Shown here: piece after piece, positions 45,156 to 55,782 of the stretch | Numbering within the stretch: the stretch's first letter is position 1 | Layout of the letters: each line of letters starts with the position of its first letter | NCBI RefSeq assembly: GCF_928392795.1 | Contig: NZ_CAKMTJ010000006.1 | Span: 62,001-126,000, forward strand | DNA length: 64,000 nucleotides | Direction of reading: 5' to 3' | Source: Rothia nasimurium | GTDB lineage: Bacteria > Actinomycetota > Actinomycetes > Actinomycetales > Micrococcaceae | Notes under the pieces: generated by a model | What the model was told of the DNA's origin: nothing | The model's input: the letters and a program-made list of their open reading frames with translations, nothing else | Database searches by the model: none | Position numbers and translations under genes: made by a program

Positions 45156-46049
45156 CTAGCGGGCGGACGCCCGCCGCCAGGCTGCGCGCACGGCCAGGGC
45201 GTCGGCGGTTGCCTGCACATTATGCACGCGCACGGCCCAGGCCCCTGCTTCAGCTGCCATGACTGAAAGAGCCGCGCTGGCGACGTCCCGTTCGGTTGCC
45301 GCTCGCTCAGTAACCTGCTCTGCCGGCAGACCGGAGGCTGCGGCGTCCTGCTCCTGCAAAAGCCGGGCGATAAAGCGTTTGCGGGAACCAGCCACCAGCA
45401 CCCGGTGCCCCTCAGCTGTCAGGGCCTGCAGACCCGCTAAAATCTGCCAGTTTTGCTCCCCCTGCTTGGCAAAGCCGGGGCCGGGGTCAAGAATAATTTG
45501 TTCGGGTGCCACTCCCCCGGCCAGCAGTCTCTCGCGCAGGGTAAAGAGCTCGCTAAAGACCTCACCGGCAACATCGGTGTAGACGGCCTGAGAGTCCATG
45601 GTGATGGAGGTACCGCGCGAGTGCATGAGAATGTAGGGCACACCCAGCTCAGCGACGGTCTCAATCATGTCTTCGCGCAGGCTCATCCCGGCAACATCGT
45701 TGATAATGTGGGCCCCGGCGGCGACGGCAGCGCGGGCGGTTTCGGGGTTGAGGGTATCAACCGACATGACGATATTCTCGGCGGCTAAAGCTTCGATAAC
45801 GGGCAGGACGCGGCGCTGCTCCTCAGCCAGCGGCACCCGGGTAGCGCCGGAACGGGTGGACTCCCCTCCCACATCGATGATGTCTGCCCCCTGGGCAACC
45901 AGGGCCTTGGCGTGCGCAACTGCCGTGGCGGCGTCCGCGTGCAGACCCCCGTCAGAGAAGGAATCGGGGGTGACGTTGAGAATACCCATAATCAGGGTAC
46001 GGTCGGTCGGTAGATTCTCGTAGGATCCGTGCGCGTGGGGAAGAGTCAT
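45156..46049 (-). CDS. folP: dihydropteroate synthase
   Basis: This 297-aa TIM-barrel enzyme joins p-aminobenzoate to dihydropterin pyrophosphate and is the sulfonamide target. Signatures are MGILNVTPDSFSDGG (residues 22-36) and GADIIDVGGESTRSGA (54-69). Later conserved stretches are HIINDVAGM, LDPGPGFAKQ and GSRKRFI. It lies 6 bp after folE. Confidence 0.95.
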   Translation of the reverse strand: MTLPHAHGSYENLPTDRTLIMGILNVTPDSFSDGGLHADAATAVAHAKALVAQGADIIDVGGESTRSGATRVPLAEEQRRVLPVIEALAAENIVMSVDTLNPETARAAVAAGAHIINDVAGMSLREDMIETVAELGVPYILMHSRGTSITMDSQAVYTDVAGEVFSELFTLRERLLAGGVAPEQIILDPGPGFAKQGEQNWQILAGLQALTAEGHRVLVAGSRKRFIARLLQEQDAAASGLPAEQVTERAATERDVASAALSVMAAEAGAWAVRVHNVQATADALAVRAAWRRASAR

Positions 46050-46055
46050 GAGAAA

Positions 46056-46621
46056 TCAGGAGGCGTTGATCAGGCTCATTGCCTCGGCACGGGTAGCGGG
46101 ATCGCGCAGGGCCCCGCGGACGGCACTCGTCACCGTCTTGGTTCCCGGCTTCCGCACCCCGCGCATAGACATGCACATATGTTCAGCCTGCATCACCACA
46201 ATCGCACCGGTGGGCTGCAAATGCTCTTCGAGAGCCTCAATCACCTGGGTAGTCAGACGCTCCTGTACCTGGGGGCGCTTAGCGTAGACATCCACCAGGC
46301 GAGCCAGCTTCGATAGGCCCGTCACCTTGCCATCACCGCCAGGGATATAACCGATGTGGGCGTGCCCGAAGAAGGGCACCAGGTGGTGCTCGCAGGTCGA
46401 GTAGAAAGGAATGTCCTTGACCAGAACCAGCTCGGAGTGGTCAATGTCGAAAGTGGTACCCAGAATATCGCCGGCGCTCTGGTGCAGACCGGCAAACATC
46501 TCATCGTAGGCACGGGCTACGCGGGCCGGGGTATCGAGTAGGCCGTCACGATCGGGGTCCTCGCCGATAGCCAGCAGAATCTCACGGACGGCTGCCTCAA
46601 TACGGGGCTGGTCAACTGCCA

Positions 46622-46622
<1 letters not shown>
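46056..46622 (-). CDS. folE: GTP cyclohydrolase I
   Basis: This 188-aa enzyme is the first step of folate (pterin) synthesis from GTP. Zinc-site and active-site motifs are [19 protein letters not shown] and the later [10 protein letters not shown]. Its ATG overlaps the ftsH stop by one base. Confidence 0.96.
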
Positions 46623-48715
<2,093 letters not shown>

Positions 48716-48928
48716 AGCCGCGCCTTCCACAAAAATAACGGGGCGGGGCGCCGTGTGCGCCCCGCACAAAGGTAGCCCCAGCACCCGGCGGTGGGTGCAG
48801 GTGGGCCTAGACCTATCTAATGTACCTAAAGTTGCTGGGTACTCGCTTAATGCCTCAAGGTTTTCACCTCAGGGCTAAAGCACCGGCGGAGGGGAGTCTG
48901 CCAGGGCTCTCTGACGCGTGCTCGCTGT

Positions 48929-49480
48929 TTAGGAGTAGACGTGGGGGGCCAGAGTGACGATGCAGTCCAGGTTGCGGTAGCGCTCGGCGAAGTCCAGGCC
49001 GTAGCCGACGACGAATTCAGGTTCGATATCCCAGCCGACGTACTTGACCTCAACATCGGTCTTAACGCTCTTAGGCTTGCGCAGCAGGGTGCAGATTTCG
49101 ACCGAGTTAGCGCCGCGGGAGACCAGGTTCTGCTGGAGCCACTTAAGGGTCAGGCCCGAATCGATGATGTCTTCCACAATGAGCACGTCGCGGCCGGTCA
49201 GGTCGGTATCGAGATCCTTGAGGATGCGGACGACGCCGGAGGACTTGGTGCCCGAACCGTAGGAGGAAACTGCCATCCAGTCCATGGTGTAGTGGGCCTT
49301 GAGGGCGCGGGAGAGGTCGGCTACGACCATGATGGCGCCCTTGAGTACGCCGACCAGCAGTACGTCGCGGCCTTCGTAGTCCTTGTCGATTTGGGCGGCA
49401 AGTTCCTTAATCTTGGCGTCGATTTCTTCTTTGCTGAAGAGAACGTGCTTGATGTCGTTCTGTACGTCGAGTGCGTCCAC
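48929..49480 (-). CDS. hpt: hypoxanthine phosphoribosyltransferase
   Basis: This 183-aa purine-salvage enzyme shows the PRPP-binding motif VLIVEDIIDSGLTL. Other conserved points are LLVGVLKGAIMVVADL and YVGWDIEPEFVVGYGLD. It lies between tilS and ftsH, the common actinobacterial order. Confidence 0.95.
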   Translation of the reverse strand: MDALDVQNDIKHVLFSKEEIDAKIKELAAQIDKDYEGRDVLLVGVLKGAIMVVADLSRALKAHYTMDWMAVSSYGSGTKSSGVVRILKDLDTDLTGRDVLIVEDIIDSGLTLKWLQQNLVSRGANSVEICTLLRKPKSVKTDVEVKYVGWDIEPEFVVGYGLDFAERYRNLDCIVTLAPHVYS

Positions 49481-49564
49481 GGTTGATCGCTTTCTGCTGG
49501 TTCAAAGGGTGTGCGCTCTGCCCTGTTGGGTAGGGCAAAGCGCGTGTTCACCTTTAAGTATGGT

Positions 49565-50758
49565 TTATGGGGTGGTGTTGAGTAAAACGATGAGGCCGGT
49601 TTTCTTGAGGTTGTAGCTCTGACCTGCCCGGGTGATGGTGGCGCCGGGGCGGCGACGGTAGGCCGAAATGTGCCCGGGCAGTTGCAGGGGACCCGCCACG
49701 GAGTATTCGGCGGCAAAAGCGTCCAGGGCAGCTAATCGCTCAAAGCCCGGGGCGATACCCCCGGCTGCTTCAAGGGCAAGGGCGAGGACGCGGGTGCGTA
49801 GGGCCGGGTGCAGGGCGGCAAGCGCGGCGCGGTTGAGCAGAACCATGTCCCTGCTGGGCTCTACCCCGAGCAGGCCCGCGATATCGGTGCCTGCGGGGGC
49901 GAGGGCGTCCGCGTCCACTAGCACTTCGGCCAGGGCCTGGCGGGCGGCGGACGCCAGGTAGTCGGCGTCCGCACCGGCGATGGTCGCGGTGCGGGCCAGG
50001 GATACAGCTACGCCGCCGCCCAGGTGTTCTTCGAGGTAGGGCAGGACGCTGTGGCGCACGCGGGCGCGCATGAGCGACTGGTCGGTGTTGGTGGGGTCCT
50101 GCCAGGGGGTGAGACCCGCATCAGCGCAGATCTCTTCGATGTCTGCCCTGCGCAGGGTGAGCAGGGGGCGGATGACCCGCACGGGGCCGGCGGGGTGGTC
50201 TTCGGTGCGGTCCACGGGCATACCCGCCAGGGAGCGGGTACCGGAGCCCCGGGCCAGGCCTAGCAGTACGGTTTCGGCCTGGTCATCGAGAGTGTGGCCC
50301 AGGGCGACGGCGTCTGCCCCGGTGGCGGCCTGGGCACGGGCGAAGGCACCGTATCGGGCGGTTCGAGCGGCCATTTCGGGTCCCTCTTTACCGCTCTCAA
50401 CGGTCACTTTCTCGACCAGTACCGGGCCAAGGCCCAGCTCACGCAGGGTTTCGGCGGTGCGCTCGGCGACCTGAGCCGAGCCGTCCTGAAGCTGGTGGTC
50501 CACCACCACCGCACCCACGCGTACGTCCTGGCGCCGGTTAAAGTGGGCCAGCAGAACCGCTAAGGCCAAGGAGTCGGGGCCACCTGAAACGGCAGCCAAG
50601 ACCAGGGGAACCTGCTGGGTCTCCGGTCCTGGGCCAGGGCGTCCTGACGAACCGGTAGGCGCCACCGTACCCGCCCCAAATACCTGCTCCAGCACACCGG
50701 CGACCTCGCGGCGGGCAGCTCCCACCAGGGGGTTCAGACGGGTTTTACGCTGCTGCAC
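49565..50758 (-). CDS. tilS: tRNA(Ile)-lysidine synthetase
   Basis: This 397-aa N-type PP-loop ATPase modifies C34 of tRNA-Ile(CAT) to lysidine. The PP-loop is AVSGGPDSLALAVLL, followed by VVVDHQLQDGS and GHTLDDQAETVLLGLARGSG. The first about 50 residues include a Gly/Pro-rich insertion before the PP-loop. Its start overlaps the upstream protease gene by one base. Three copies of GGCGTCCGC lie within 70 bp (49904-49972). Confidence 0.93.
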   Translation of the reverse strand: MQQRKTRLNPLVGAARREVAGVLEQVFGAGTVAPTGSSGRPGPGPETQQVPLVLAAVSGGPDSLALAVLLAHFNRRQDVRVGAVVVDHQLQDGSAQVAERTAETLRELGLGPVLVEKVTVESGKEGPEMAARTARYGAFARAQAATGADAVALGHTLDDQAETVLLGLARGSGTRSLAGMPVDRTEDHPAGPVRVIRPLLTLRRADIEEICADAGLTPWQDPTNTDQSLMRARVRHSVLPYLEEHLGGGVAVSLARTATIAGADADYLASAARQALAEVLVDADALAPAGTDIAGLLGVEPSRDMVLLNRAALAALHPALRTRVLALALEAAGGIAPGFERLAALDAFAAEYSVAGPLQLPGHISAYRRRPGATITRAGQSYNLKKTGLIVLLNTTP

Positions 50759-51885
50759 TAGTTCTTCTCTTCCTCTAGGTCTGCGCCCAGTACCCGCTCA
50801 ATCCAGCGGGAAGGGGTGTGAATTTCGGCTACGGTAGGTAGGTTCTCGGGAGCCTGCCAAATACGGTTGAAACGCTCCATGCCCACTTCGTCGATCACGG
50901 CCTGCACAAACTTTTGGCCGTTCTTGTACTGGGCCATCTTGGCATCCATACCCAGCAGCTTGCTCATAAAGCGGGGGAAGAAGCCCTGGGTCTGGCTGCG
51001 GCGCTCAAAACGGCGGCGGATGGTTTTAACGGAAGGGACGATGGAGGAATCAACGGCGTCCATCACCACGTTGGCGTGACCCTCCAGCAGGCTCATGACG
51101 CCGGTGATACGGTCCAGCAGTTCCTTACCCTCGTCGCTGAGCAGCAGGGCGGCGCCGCTAGTGGTAGCCTCGGGGCTAGCCCCGGGTGCTTCCTGTTTCT
51201 TCATGCCCCGCACCGCCCCGGTAGCGGCAGCAGCAATGCGCTCAGGCAGGTTTTCGGTGGTCTCCCCCAGCTCGCGGCCCAGGCGATGCATGAGATCCAG
51301 CAGGTAGTCGCGTAGCCAGGGGGCAGCGGCAAACTGCACCCGGTGGGTCTGCTCGTGCAGGGCAACCCACAGACGGAAATCCGCCGGGTCAAGGTTCAGC
51401 TCTTCTTCCAGCTTCATCAGGTTGGGAGCCACAATCATCAGACGGCCGCCAGGTGCCCCGTGGCCAGCCAGCGCCGCGTAGGGGTCGTACTGGCCCAGGA
51501 CGCGGGTAGATAGGAAGGCCAGCACACCCCCAATTTCTGCCGCCCCGCCAATCTCGGTCACAGCGTGCTCGGCATCAGAGAGTTTAGCTAAGCGCTGGCC
51601 CAGCACCTCTTCGGCGATGGGGCCCAGCATAACCTCAAACGACTGGGTGTTAGCCTTCACCCAGGTAGCCCTATCAACAACCAACAGCTCAGAGTCGTGC
51701 AGGTTCTCAGCCGCAGCCAGCTGCGTAATAGCGTGCACATGGTCAACAGCAGCGGTTGCCGCATAGCGCATCTCTTCAACAGCCCGCCGCTTAGCCGCGA
51801 CCTTAGCACGCGGGCCAGCCGGAGCCAGCACACCGGCAATCTTATGGGCTAAAGAAAAATTCAGAGGCAAGGAAGATGAGCTCAT
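50758..51885 (-). CDS. DUF2342 zinc-dependent metalloprotease-like protein
   Basis: This 375-aa protein is of the actinobacterial DUF2342 family, often labelled coenzyme F420 biosynthesis-associated or zinc-dependent metalloprotease. The HExxH site is HEQTH (His177-His181) in LWVALHEQTHRVQF. No signal peptide is seen. It stands directly upstream of tilS with a one-base overlap, its conserved position. The true substrate is unknown. Confidence 0.85.
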   Translation of the reverse strand: MSSSSLPLNFSLAHKIAGVLAPAGPRAKVAAKRRAVEEMRYAATAAVDHVHAITQLAAAENLHDSELLVVDRATWVKANTQSFEVMLGPIAEEVLGQRLAKLSDAEHAVTEIGGAAEIGGVLAFLSTRVLGQYDPYAALAGHGAPGGRLMIVAPNLMKLEEELNLDPADFRLWVALHEQTHRVQFAAAPWLRDYLLDLMHRLGRELGETTENLPERIAAAATGAVRGMKKQEAPGASPEATTSGAALLLSDEGKELLDRITGVMSLLEGHANVVMDAVDSSIVPSVKTIRRRFERRSQTQGFFPRFMSKLLGMDAKMAQYKNGQKFVQAVIDEVGMERFNRIWQAPENLPTVAEIHTPSRWIERVLGADLEEEKN

Positions 51886-52039
51886 GCCACCCCACTCTAC
51901 CGGCTCCTAGCCACCCTAGCCTACCCAAGCCGCCCACCGGCGTCCGCACCCTTAAAGGGGCGGAGGCTGGGCCCTGTGCAGGGCCCAGCCTCCTATCCCG
52001 GTGGGGGCACTAGTTAGCTTTCGCTACCCCACCAAGTCT

Positions 52040-52558
52040 TTAGTTCTCGTCTGCTTCAGCTTCAGCAGCGGACTCGTAGTGCGACTTCTCAAAACGCTCC
52101 TGAGCCTCAGCTACCAGCTTCTCAGCGAAAGCGCGGTCTTCCCAGCCCTCGCCCTTAACCCACTTGCCGGGCTCCAGATCCTTGTAGCGCTCGAAGAAGT
52201 GCTTGATTTCTTCCTTGAGCTGGTCAGCGACATCGCCGATTTCCTGGATGTGGTCGTAGCGCTTATCTGCGGGAACGCACAGAACCTTGTCGTCGCCGCC
52301 AGCTTCGTCGGTCATACGGAAAACACCGATGGGGCGGGCTTCAACCAGCACGCCGGGAACAACGTCAACATCAAGAATAACCATGGCGTCGAGCGGGTCA
52401 CCGTCTTCGCCCAGGGTGTCCTCAAAGTAGCCGTAGGCGGTGGGGTACTGCATGGAGGTGAACAGTACGCGGTCCAGACGCAGGCGACCGGTTTCGTGGT
52501 CAATTTCGTACTTGACGCGTGAGCCGCGGTTAATTTCAATCGTGACGTCGAGTTCCAA
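52040..52558 (-). CDS. ppa: inorganic pyrophosphatase
   Basis: This 172-aa family I pyrophosphatase shows the metal-binding signature [11 protein letters not shown], preceded by [13 protein letters not shown]. The C-terminus is acidic. GGAGGTTCC-type ribosome site precedes the ATG. Monocistronic. Confidence 0.95.
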   Translation of the reverse strand: MELDVTIEINRGSRVKYEIDHETGRLRLDRVLFTSMQYPTAYGYFEDTLGEDGDPLDAMVILDVDVVPGVLVEARPIGVFRMTDEAGGDDKVLCVPADKRYDHIQEIGDVADQLKEEIKHFFERYKDLEPGKWVKGEGWEDRAFAEKLVAEAQERFEKSHYESAAEAEADEN

Positions 52559-52766
52559 GGGGAACCTCCTGGTTGAGTGGTGTGTTTGACCCGCGCTGCG
52601 CGCGAGTGGTTCGGCATATTAGTCTAACCGAGAACCGGCAGACTGTACCCTTTTTACAGGGCAGGCGCGCCAGTGTCACCCGTATTACATGCCTCTGCTT
52701 CCAAGGTCAGGCATATACCCTATATAGAAGGACCCCTTCGCCCAAGAGCTAACCTGTGGAGGTTTC

Positions 52767-54167
52767 ATGGCCACTTCTCACCGACGCCCCCTGACCGCCT
52801 GGCTGGTTACTGCCCTGCTCGCAGCCGGGTGCGCAGCAGCAGGAGCCTGGGCTGTACCGGCCTGGCAGGAGGCCCAAGACCTTCGCGAAGCCTCGGTAGC
52901 CCCCGATATCACGGCCTCGCCGGTTGCGGTGACAGAAGCAGGCACCGGTGCTGCCCCCGATTCAGCTGCCCTGAGCACAGAGCTCGATAGCGTCCTTGAC
53001 GGTTTAGGCCAGGGAGTTTTCTCGGCCCAGGTTCTTGATGCAGAAACCGGCCAGAGCATCTACTCCCGTGAGGCCCAAGCGAGCCGAACCCCGGCGTCCA
53101 ACATGAAGCTACTCGTGGACTACGCCCTGCTGACCACTGCACCGCAAGCCCGCTTCACCACGTCCGTCGACCTCAACGACGACTCAACCCTTACCCTGGT
53201 TGCCGGCGGCGACACCCTACTGGTGCCAGGGCACTCCGACCCCACCGCGGTGATGGGGCACGCCGGTATCGAGACCCTAGCAGAGCGCACCATCGAGGGC
53301 CTTAAAGAGCAGGGCATCAGCGGCAAGGCCCTTACTCTCAACCTGGACACCACTATCTTTTCCGGCAGCTCCCTCAACCCCGAATGGGCCCAGGAAGATA
53401 TCGACTCCGGCTTCATCAGCGCTGTTACCCCCCTCGCCTTTTACTCCCACTACTCCCCCACCAGCGACGGAACCGCATCAAGCGGCAGCCGCCCCAGCAA
53501 CGCCCCGGCAGAAGTGCAGCAGGTGCTGGTAGAGGCTCTCAATAGGTTAGGAACGGACGCCGGGCTCACCTTCACCGCGGGCGAGCAAGTTGCAGCCCCC
53601 AGCAGCGGACGCGAGATTGCGGCCGTACAGTCAGCCACCGCCGCAGAGCAATCGGCCCTCATGATGCAGGAAACAGACAATTCTCTGGCAGAGACTCTGG
53701 GGCGCAACCTTTCTACCCTCACCGGCGGCGACGGCTCTAGCCAAGGGGCAATAACCGCCGTGCGCGAGGCTCTCTCCACCGCAGGGTTACCCACCAACTA
53801 CACCCAGATGGACCTCAGCGGCCTTTCCATGAACAACAAGGTCAGTAACGAACTGCTCACCAGCATTGCCCTGCGCGCGGTCAAGGGAAACACCAGCGAA
53901 CGCCTCGCCCTGCAGGGTCTACCGGTAGCCGGCTACAGCGGAACCTTGGGCCTCGCCAGCCGTTTCAACGATGCTGACGAAACCGGTGGGCGCGGGGTCG
54001 TCCGGGCTAAGACTGGAACCCTGAACTCCGTGCTGTCCCTCACCGGCTATACCGTCACAGAATCGGGGCGGGTAGTAGTCTTCTCGATTATCATGAACGA
54101 TCTGGAAGACACCGAGGCAGCCAAAAACACTATCGACCGGTTTGCAGCTGCTCTCAGCAACCGGTAG
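52767..54167 (+). CDS. dacB: D-alanyl-D-alanine carboxypeptidase/endopeptidase, PBP4 (DacB) type
   Basis: This 466-aa S13-family peptidoglycan hydrolase has a signal helix (about residues 10-30) followed by a polar linker. Catalytic motifs are SxxK in PASNMKLL (Ser111, Lys114), SxN in SGLSMNN and KTG in AKTGTL. GTGGAGG precedes ATG 52767, with a TATATAG -10-like box about 45 bp upstream. The domain between SxxK and SxN is the usual PBP4 insertion. Confidence 0.93.
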   Translation: MATSHRRPLTAWLVTALLAAGCAAAGAWAVPAWQEAQDLREASVAPDITASPVAVTEAGTGAAPDSAALSTELDSVLDGLGQGVFSAQVLDAETGQSIYSREAQASRTPASNMKLLVDYALLTTAPQARFTTSVDLNDDSTLTLVAGGDTLLVPGHSDPTAVMGHAGIETLAERTIEGLKEQGISGKALTLNLDTTIFSGSSLNPEWAQEDIDSGFISAVTPLAFYSHYSPTSDGTASSGSRPSNAPAEVQQVLVEALNRLGTDAGLTFTAGEQVAAPSSGREIAAVQSATAAEQSALMMQETDNSLAETLGRNLSTLTGGDGSSQGAITAVREALSTAGLPTNYTQMDLSGLSMNNKVSNELLTSIALRAVKGNTSERLALQGLPVAGYSGTLGLASRFNDADETGGRGVVRAKTGTLNSVLSLTGYTVTESGRVVVFSIIMNDLEDTEAAKNTIDRFAAALSNR

Positions 54168-54183
54168 ATATAGATAAATATAA

Positions 54184-54220
54184 AGACGGCGGCTCCACAG
54201 GTGTGGAGCCGCCGTTCGTG
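54184..54220. terminator. bidirectional terminator
   Basis: ACGGCGGCTCCACA and its complement form a 13-14 bp stem with a tiny loop between the convergent dacB and CAP/LGFP genes. TTCGTGT follows on the plus strand and TTTATA on the minus strand. Confidence 0.8.
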
Positions 54221-54255
54221 TCGGTGTCTAGGTGTCGGCGCCTAGAAGATAGTAG

Positions 54256-55374
54256 TTAGCTTACCCAGGTACCGCGAGCCTGGGTCCAGTTAATGGTGGT
54301 GCCGCTTGAGAAGGTCACACGGGTAACACCGTCAATCCAACGAACCTCGTCGGTGACAGGGAAGCCCAGTACAGCAGGACCGCCAAGGGCGTACCAGCGA
54401 GCTGAAATAGCGCCGGTCTCGATAATGGCTCGGGCACCGGTTGAAGGGGTCCAGTAGACCGAGGTAATGACGCCGCCCTTCACAAAGTCCTGGCGTATGC
54501 TGCCCCAGAATTCATACTCAGAGTTCATGGGGTAGCCCCAGTTACGCTCAAAGTCACTGCCCGCATAACGGCCACCGATAGCACCAGGCCAGTAAACATC
54601 TTGAGCTCCAGTGGTGGGAGACCAGTAGATTGTACGGCCCTTGGCGAAGTTCTGAATGATGCCACCGTTGATTGATGAGAAAGCCGCGCCGGTAGGAAGA
54701 CCAAAGAAGTCGGCGCCGCCCCTGGATCGGTAGTGGCTCGCAAGCTTGTCACCCACAGCATAGGTGCCCACCTGAGACGACCCGTTAGATAGGGTATTGA
54801 CGCCTGTGATGGTAGAGACATAGTCGTTCGGCCCCTTGCCCGCTTCGAAGCGGTAGATACCGACATTACCCAGCACGCGCCAGGGCAGGGAGGTGCCGTG
54901 GCCGTAGCAGAGACCGATAGCCATAACATTTGCCTGGGGAGCCAGAACGGCCTCGCGGTGCGGGCGCGAGCTCTTCCAGAAGTTCATCAGCTGGTTAAGA
55001 TCATCGTTGTATGACAGAGCAATGACTTCGCTGACAAAGCTGTAGCCCTGCACCTTGGGGTTACCGTAAAACTCGGTACCATGAGAGTAGGATCCGGCCC
55101 TGAACTGGCGGGCTGCCTCGGCATCCATGATGGAAGCGATGGTTGCCGAGTGCTTTACAGGTGCCAGACCGTTCTGGATGCGGTAGGCATTAATGAGGTT
55201 AAGTAGAGTCTGCCGATCGGCTGCACGCTGGGCTGCTGAGACTGTGCGAATATCTGATGCAGCGGCAGTCGCAGCAGTCATAGCTGATGCAGTAGCCAGA
55301 CCGGTTAGGGTCAGGACGGCAGCCTGACGGCGAGTGGGCCGAACAGCTCGTGTGGTTTCGAGAAGGCTCTTCAA
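54256..55374 (-). CDS. secreted CAP-domain protein with LGFP repeats
   Basis: This 372-aa exported protein starts at TTG 55374, preferred because CAGGAG lies 5 bases before it. The signal sequence has a twin-arginine-like pair (PTRRQAAVLTLTG). A CAP/SCP domain (about residues 55-185; AYRIQNGLAPV, SYSHGTEFYG, SSRPHREAVL) is followed by three LGFP repeats (FFGLPTG, WGYPMNSE, VLGFPVTDE), which in actinobacteria are thought to bind the cell wall. CAP activity in bacteria is mostly unknown. Confidence 0.87.
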   Translation of the reverse strand: MKSLLETTRAVRPTRRQAAVLTLTGLATASAMTAATAAASDIRTVSAAQRAADRQTLLNLINAYRIQNGLAPVKHSATIASIMDAEAARQFRAGSYSHGTEFYGNPKVQGYSFVSEVIALSYNDDLNQLMNFWKSSRPHREAVLAPQANVMAIGLCYGHGTSLPWRVLGNVGIYRFEAGKGPNDYVSTITGVNTLSNGSSQVGTYAVGDKLASHYRSRGGADFFGLPTGAAFSSINGGIIQNFAKGRTIYWSPTTGAQDVYWPGAIGGRYAGSDFERNWGYPMNSEYEFWGSIRQDFVKGGVITSVYWTPSTGARAIIETGAISARWYALGGPAVLGFPVTDEVRWIDGVTRVTFSSGTTINWTQARGTWVS

Positions 55375-55407
55375 TCGTACTCCTGAGGTTCTAGTGGTAA
55401 TGAGCAA

Positions 55408-55782
55408 GGGGGATTGCCGAAAACAACTTTATAGAACCGTGACCTATTTTTGATCATTTTGTGATGTTTTTTTGGGATTTAATTCAGGTCTGATGATCGA
55501 CCGAGAGTTGCAGAATCTCCCATTCATTACATACCCGCAAGCCAATCGCAGCAAGCAAGCTCCGCGCAAAAAGAGAGGGGTCTGATATGAGCAAAATTTG
55601 TATATATGATTCAGATTACATCTTCAAAGTTTTTGTTCTATACCTGATAGTAACTTATAGAATTTATGTTCTAAATACCTCAAATGGTACGGACCAATTA
55701 TGCGTGGGGTGAGCGTCCCCTGAGCTCCCTAAAATGTCAGTCTCCCTTGCTAGCCTTGAAGACAGTAACCTCTAGGAGCCCC
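55408..55782. other. AT-rich intergenic region
   Basis: This gap is much richer in A and T than its flanks, especially 55420-55480 and 55585-55690. It holds one possible small ORF (55587-55712). AT-rich islands like this are typical Lsr2 targets or insertion scars. Confidence 0.5.
55587..55712 (+). CDS. possible 41-aa small membrane protein
   Basis: ATG 55587 follows GAGAGGGG and opens 41 codons with a hydrophobic core (YIFKVFVLYLIVTYRIYVL). Base composition is far more AT-rich than the chromosome. It lies 70 bp before the nuclease-helicase start. Could be a real small protein or a chance ORF. Confidence 0.25.
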   Translation: MSKICIYDSDYIFKVFVLYLIVTYRIYVLNTSNGTDQLCVG

